From: Clostridium novyi NT
GTDB taxonomy: Bacteria > Bacillota > Clostridia > Clostridiales > Clostridiaceae
Assembly (NCBI RefSeq): GCF_000014125.1
Contig: NC_008593.1
Span: forward strand, 1,488,001-1,552,000
Length of the DNA stretch: 64,000 nt
Reading direction: 5' to 3'
The notes under the pieces are model-generated. The model was not told where the DNA came from. It made no database searches and saw only the letters and a program-made list of their open reading frames with translations. Within the stretch, counting starts at the first letter, position 1; the number at the start of each line of letters is the position of its first letter. Below, in pieces: positions 63,698 through 64,000 of the stretch. The translations under genes and the position numbers were made by a program.

Positions 63698-63726
63698 ATT
63701 ATATTAAAAATACTGATTTTTGTCAA
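63698..63726 (-). promoter_or_regulatory. consensus promoter of the MATE gene
   Basis: Minus-strand -35 TTGACA (63721-63726), 17-bp spacer, -10 TATAAT (63698-63703): both consensus. Start near 63691, giving a ~120-nt leader. Confidence 0.8.
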
Positions 63727-63751
63727 TATTAAGATAGAATAACTAACTAAA

Positions 63752-64000
63752 TTATCTATCTATATAACCTTTTTTTAGCAATTCTTTAAATTCAAATTCT
63801 TCTACAGGTTTACTAAAATAGTATCCTTGTATTTCATCACAATTAGCCTCACATAATACATCAAGTTGCTCATTTAGTTCAACGCCTTCTGCAATTACAT
63901 TAAGTCCTATTTTGTGTGCTAAATCTATTATGCCTTCCACTATAAATTTATCATTTTTATTTATGTGTATTGTATCTATAAATGATTTATCTAACTTTAT
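63752..64000 (-). CDS. EAL-domain protein, C-terminal fragment (window edge)
   Basis: The last 82 residues of an EAL (c-di-GMP phosphodiesterase-type) domain, open to the right edge. IKLDKSFID... is the usual FDKLKIDKSFI strand, followed by IIDLAHKIGLNVIAEGVELNEQLDVLCEANCDEIQGYYFSKPVEEFEFKELL, the C-terminal EAL motifs (AEGVE with the catalytic Glu, DEIQGYYFSKP). It probably degrades c-di-GMP; upstream sensor or GGDEF domains lie outside the window. Confidence 0.9.
   Translation of the reverse strand: MKLDKSFIDTIHINKNDKFIVEGIIDLAHKIGLNVIAEGVELNEQLDVLCEANCDEIQGYYFSKPVEEFEFKELLKKGYIDR

Noticed and set aside
1..64000. CRISPR array, tRNA or rRNA genes, prophage or defence island
   Set aside because: No regularly spaced repeats, no CCA-ending cloverleaves, no phage structural genes and no defence gene cluster were seen in reading both strands.

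Overview
This window looks like a chromosomal segment of a low-GC, spore-forming, butyrate-type Clostridium (cluster I). The evidence is the very AT-rich DNA, frequent TTG and GTG starts behind strong GGAGG-type ribosome sites, two alpha/beta-type small acid-soluble spore proteins, a butyryl-CoA-dehydrogenase/EtfBA cluster and two methyl-accepting chemotaxis proteins. The exact species cannot be fixed from this sequence; a member of the C. novyi / C. botulinum group III neighbourhood is only an impression. Nearly all genes lie on the minus strand. There are no rRNA or tRNA genes, no CRISPR array and no prophage.

Layout by region. 1-5 kb: a truncated FabH-like synthase; a small operon (membrane protein, Nudix hydrolase, GIY-YIG protein); an unlisted 45-aa exported peptide gene; a DUF4173/DUF2975/XRE membrane-regulator set; an ArsC/Spx-like protein. 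5-14 kb: EamA transporter, MscL, ClpB with a CtsR-type operator, RecQ, a voltage-gated K+ channel, a thioredoxin-like protein and a hemolysin-III/PAQR membrane protein. 14-21 kb: DUF1836 protein, FeoB-FeoA facing a DtxR/MntR-type regulator across a DtxR-like operator, a beta-CASP nuclease and MurG. 21-29 kb: two near-identical ssp genes flanking a MATE gene, an orphan PAS histidine kinase, RecJ, an endonuclease-IV-like TIM barrel and a flavin reductase. 28-36 kb: CopA-CopZ, an M16 peptidase and bcd-etfB-etfA. 36-43 kb: topoisomerase IV (ParE-ParC), a small anchored protein, a TPR protein and DeoD. 43-47 kb: a structured RNA gene with its own promoter that I read as 6S RNA, a chemoreceptor, and an intact IS1182-type element inserted inside a transcription terminator. 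47-64 kb: Cfa, a NitT/TauT-type ABC transporter, Fur-controlled flavodoxin, CheV, a Cys-poor S4 paralogue, a Cache chemoreceptor, an isochorismatase-like hydrolase, an alpha/beta hydrolase, a CtpE-like P-type ATPase, a divergent LysR/YeiH pair, a MATE exporter with an attenuator-like leader, and the tail of an EAL protein.

Metal and redox control run through the window. feoAB sits behind a DtxR-like box, flavodoxin behind a near-consensus Fur box on a consensus promoter, and copAZ behind a Fur-like palindrome. clpB carries a CtsR box overlapping its -35. Almost every convergent junction has a bidirectional intrinsic terminator. No large undescribed multi-gene system stands out. The best candidates for new biology are the structured RNA at 43.4-43.6 kb, the MATE leader at 63.6-63.7 kb, the two-cysteine exported peptide at 1.9-2.0 kb, and the terminator-targeting IS with its 23-bp target duplication.
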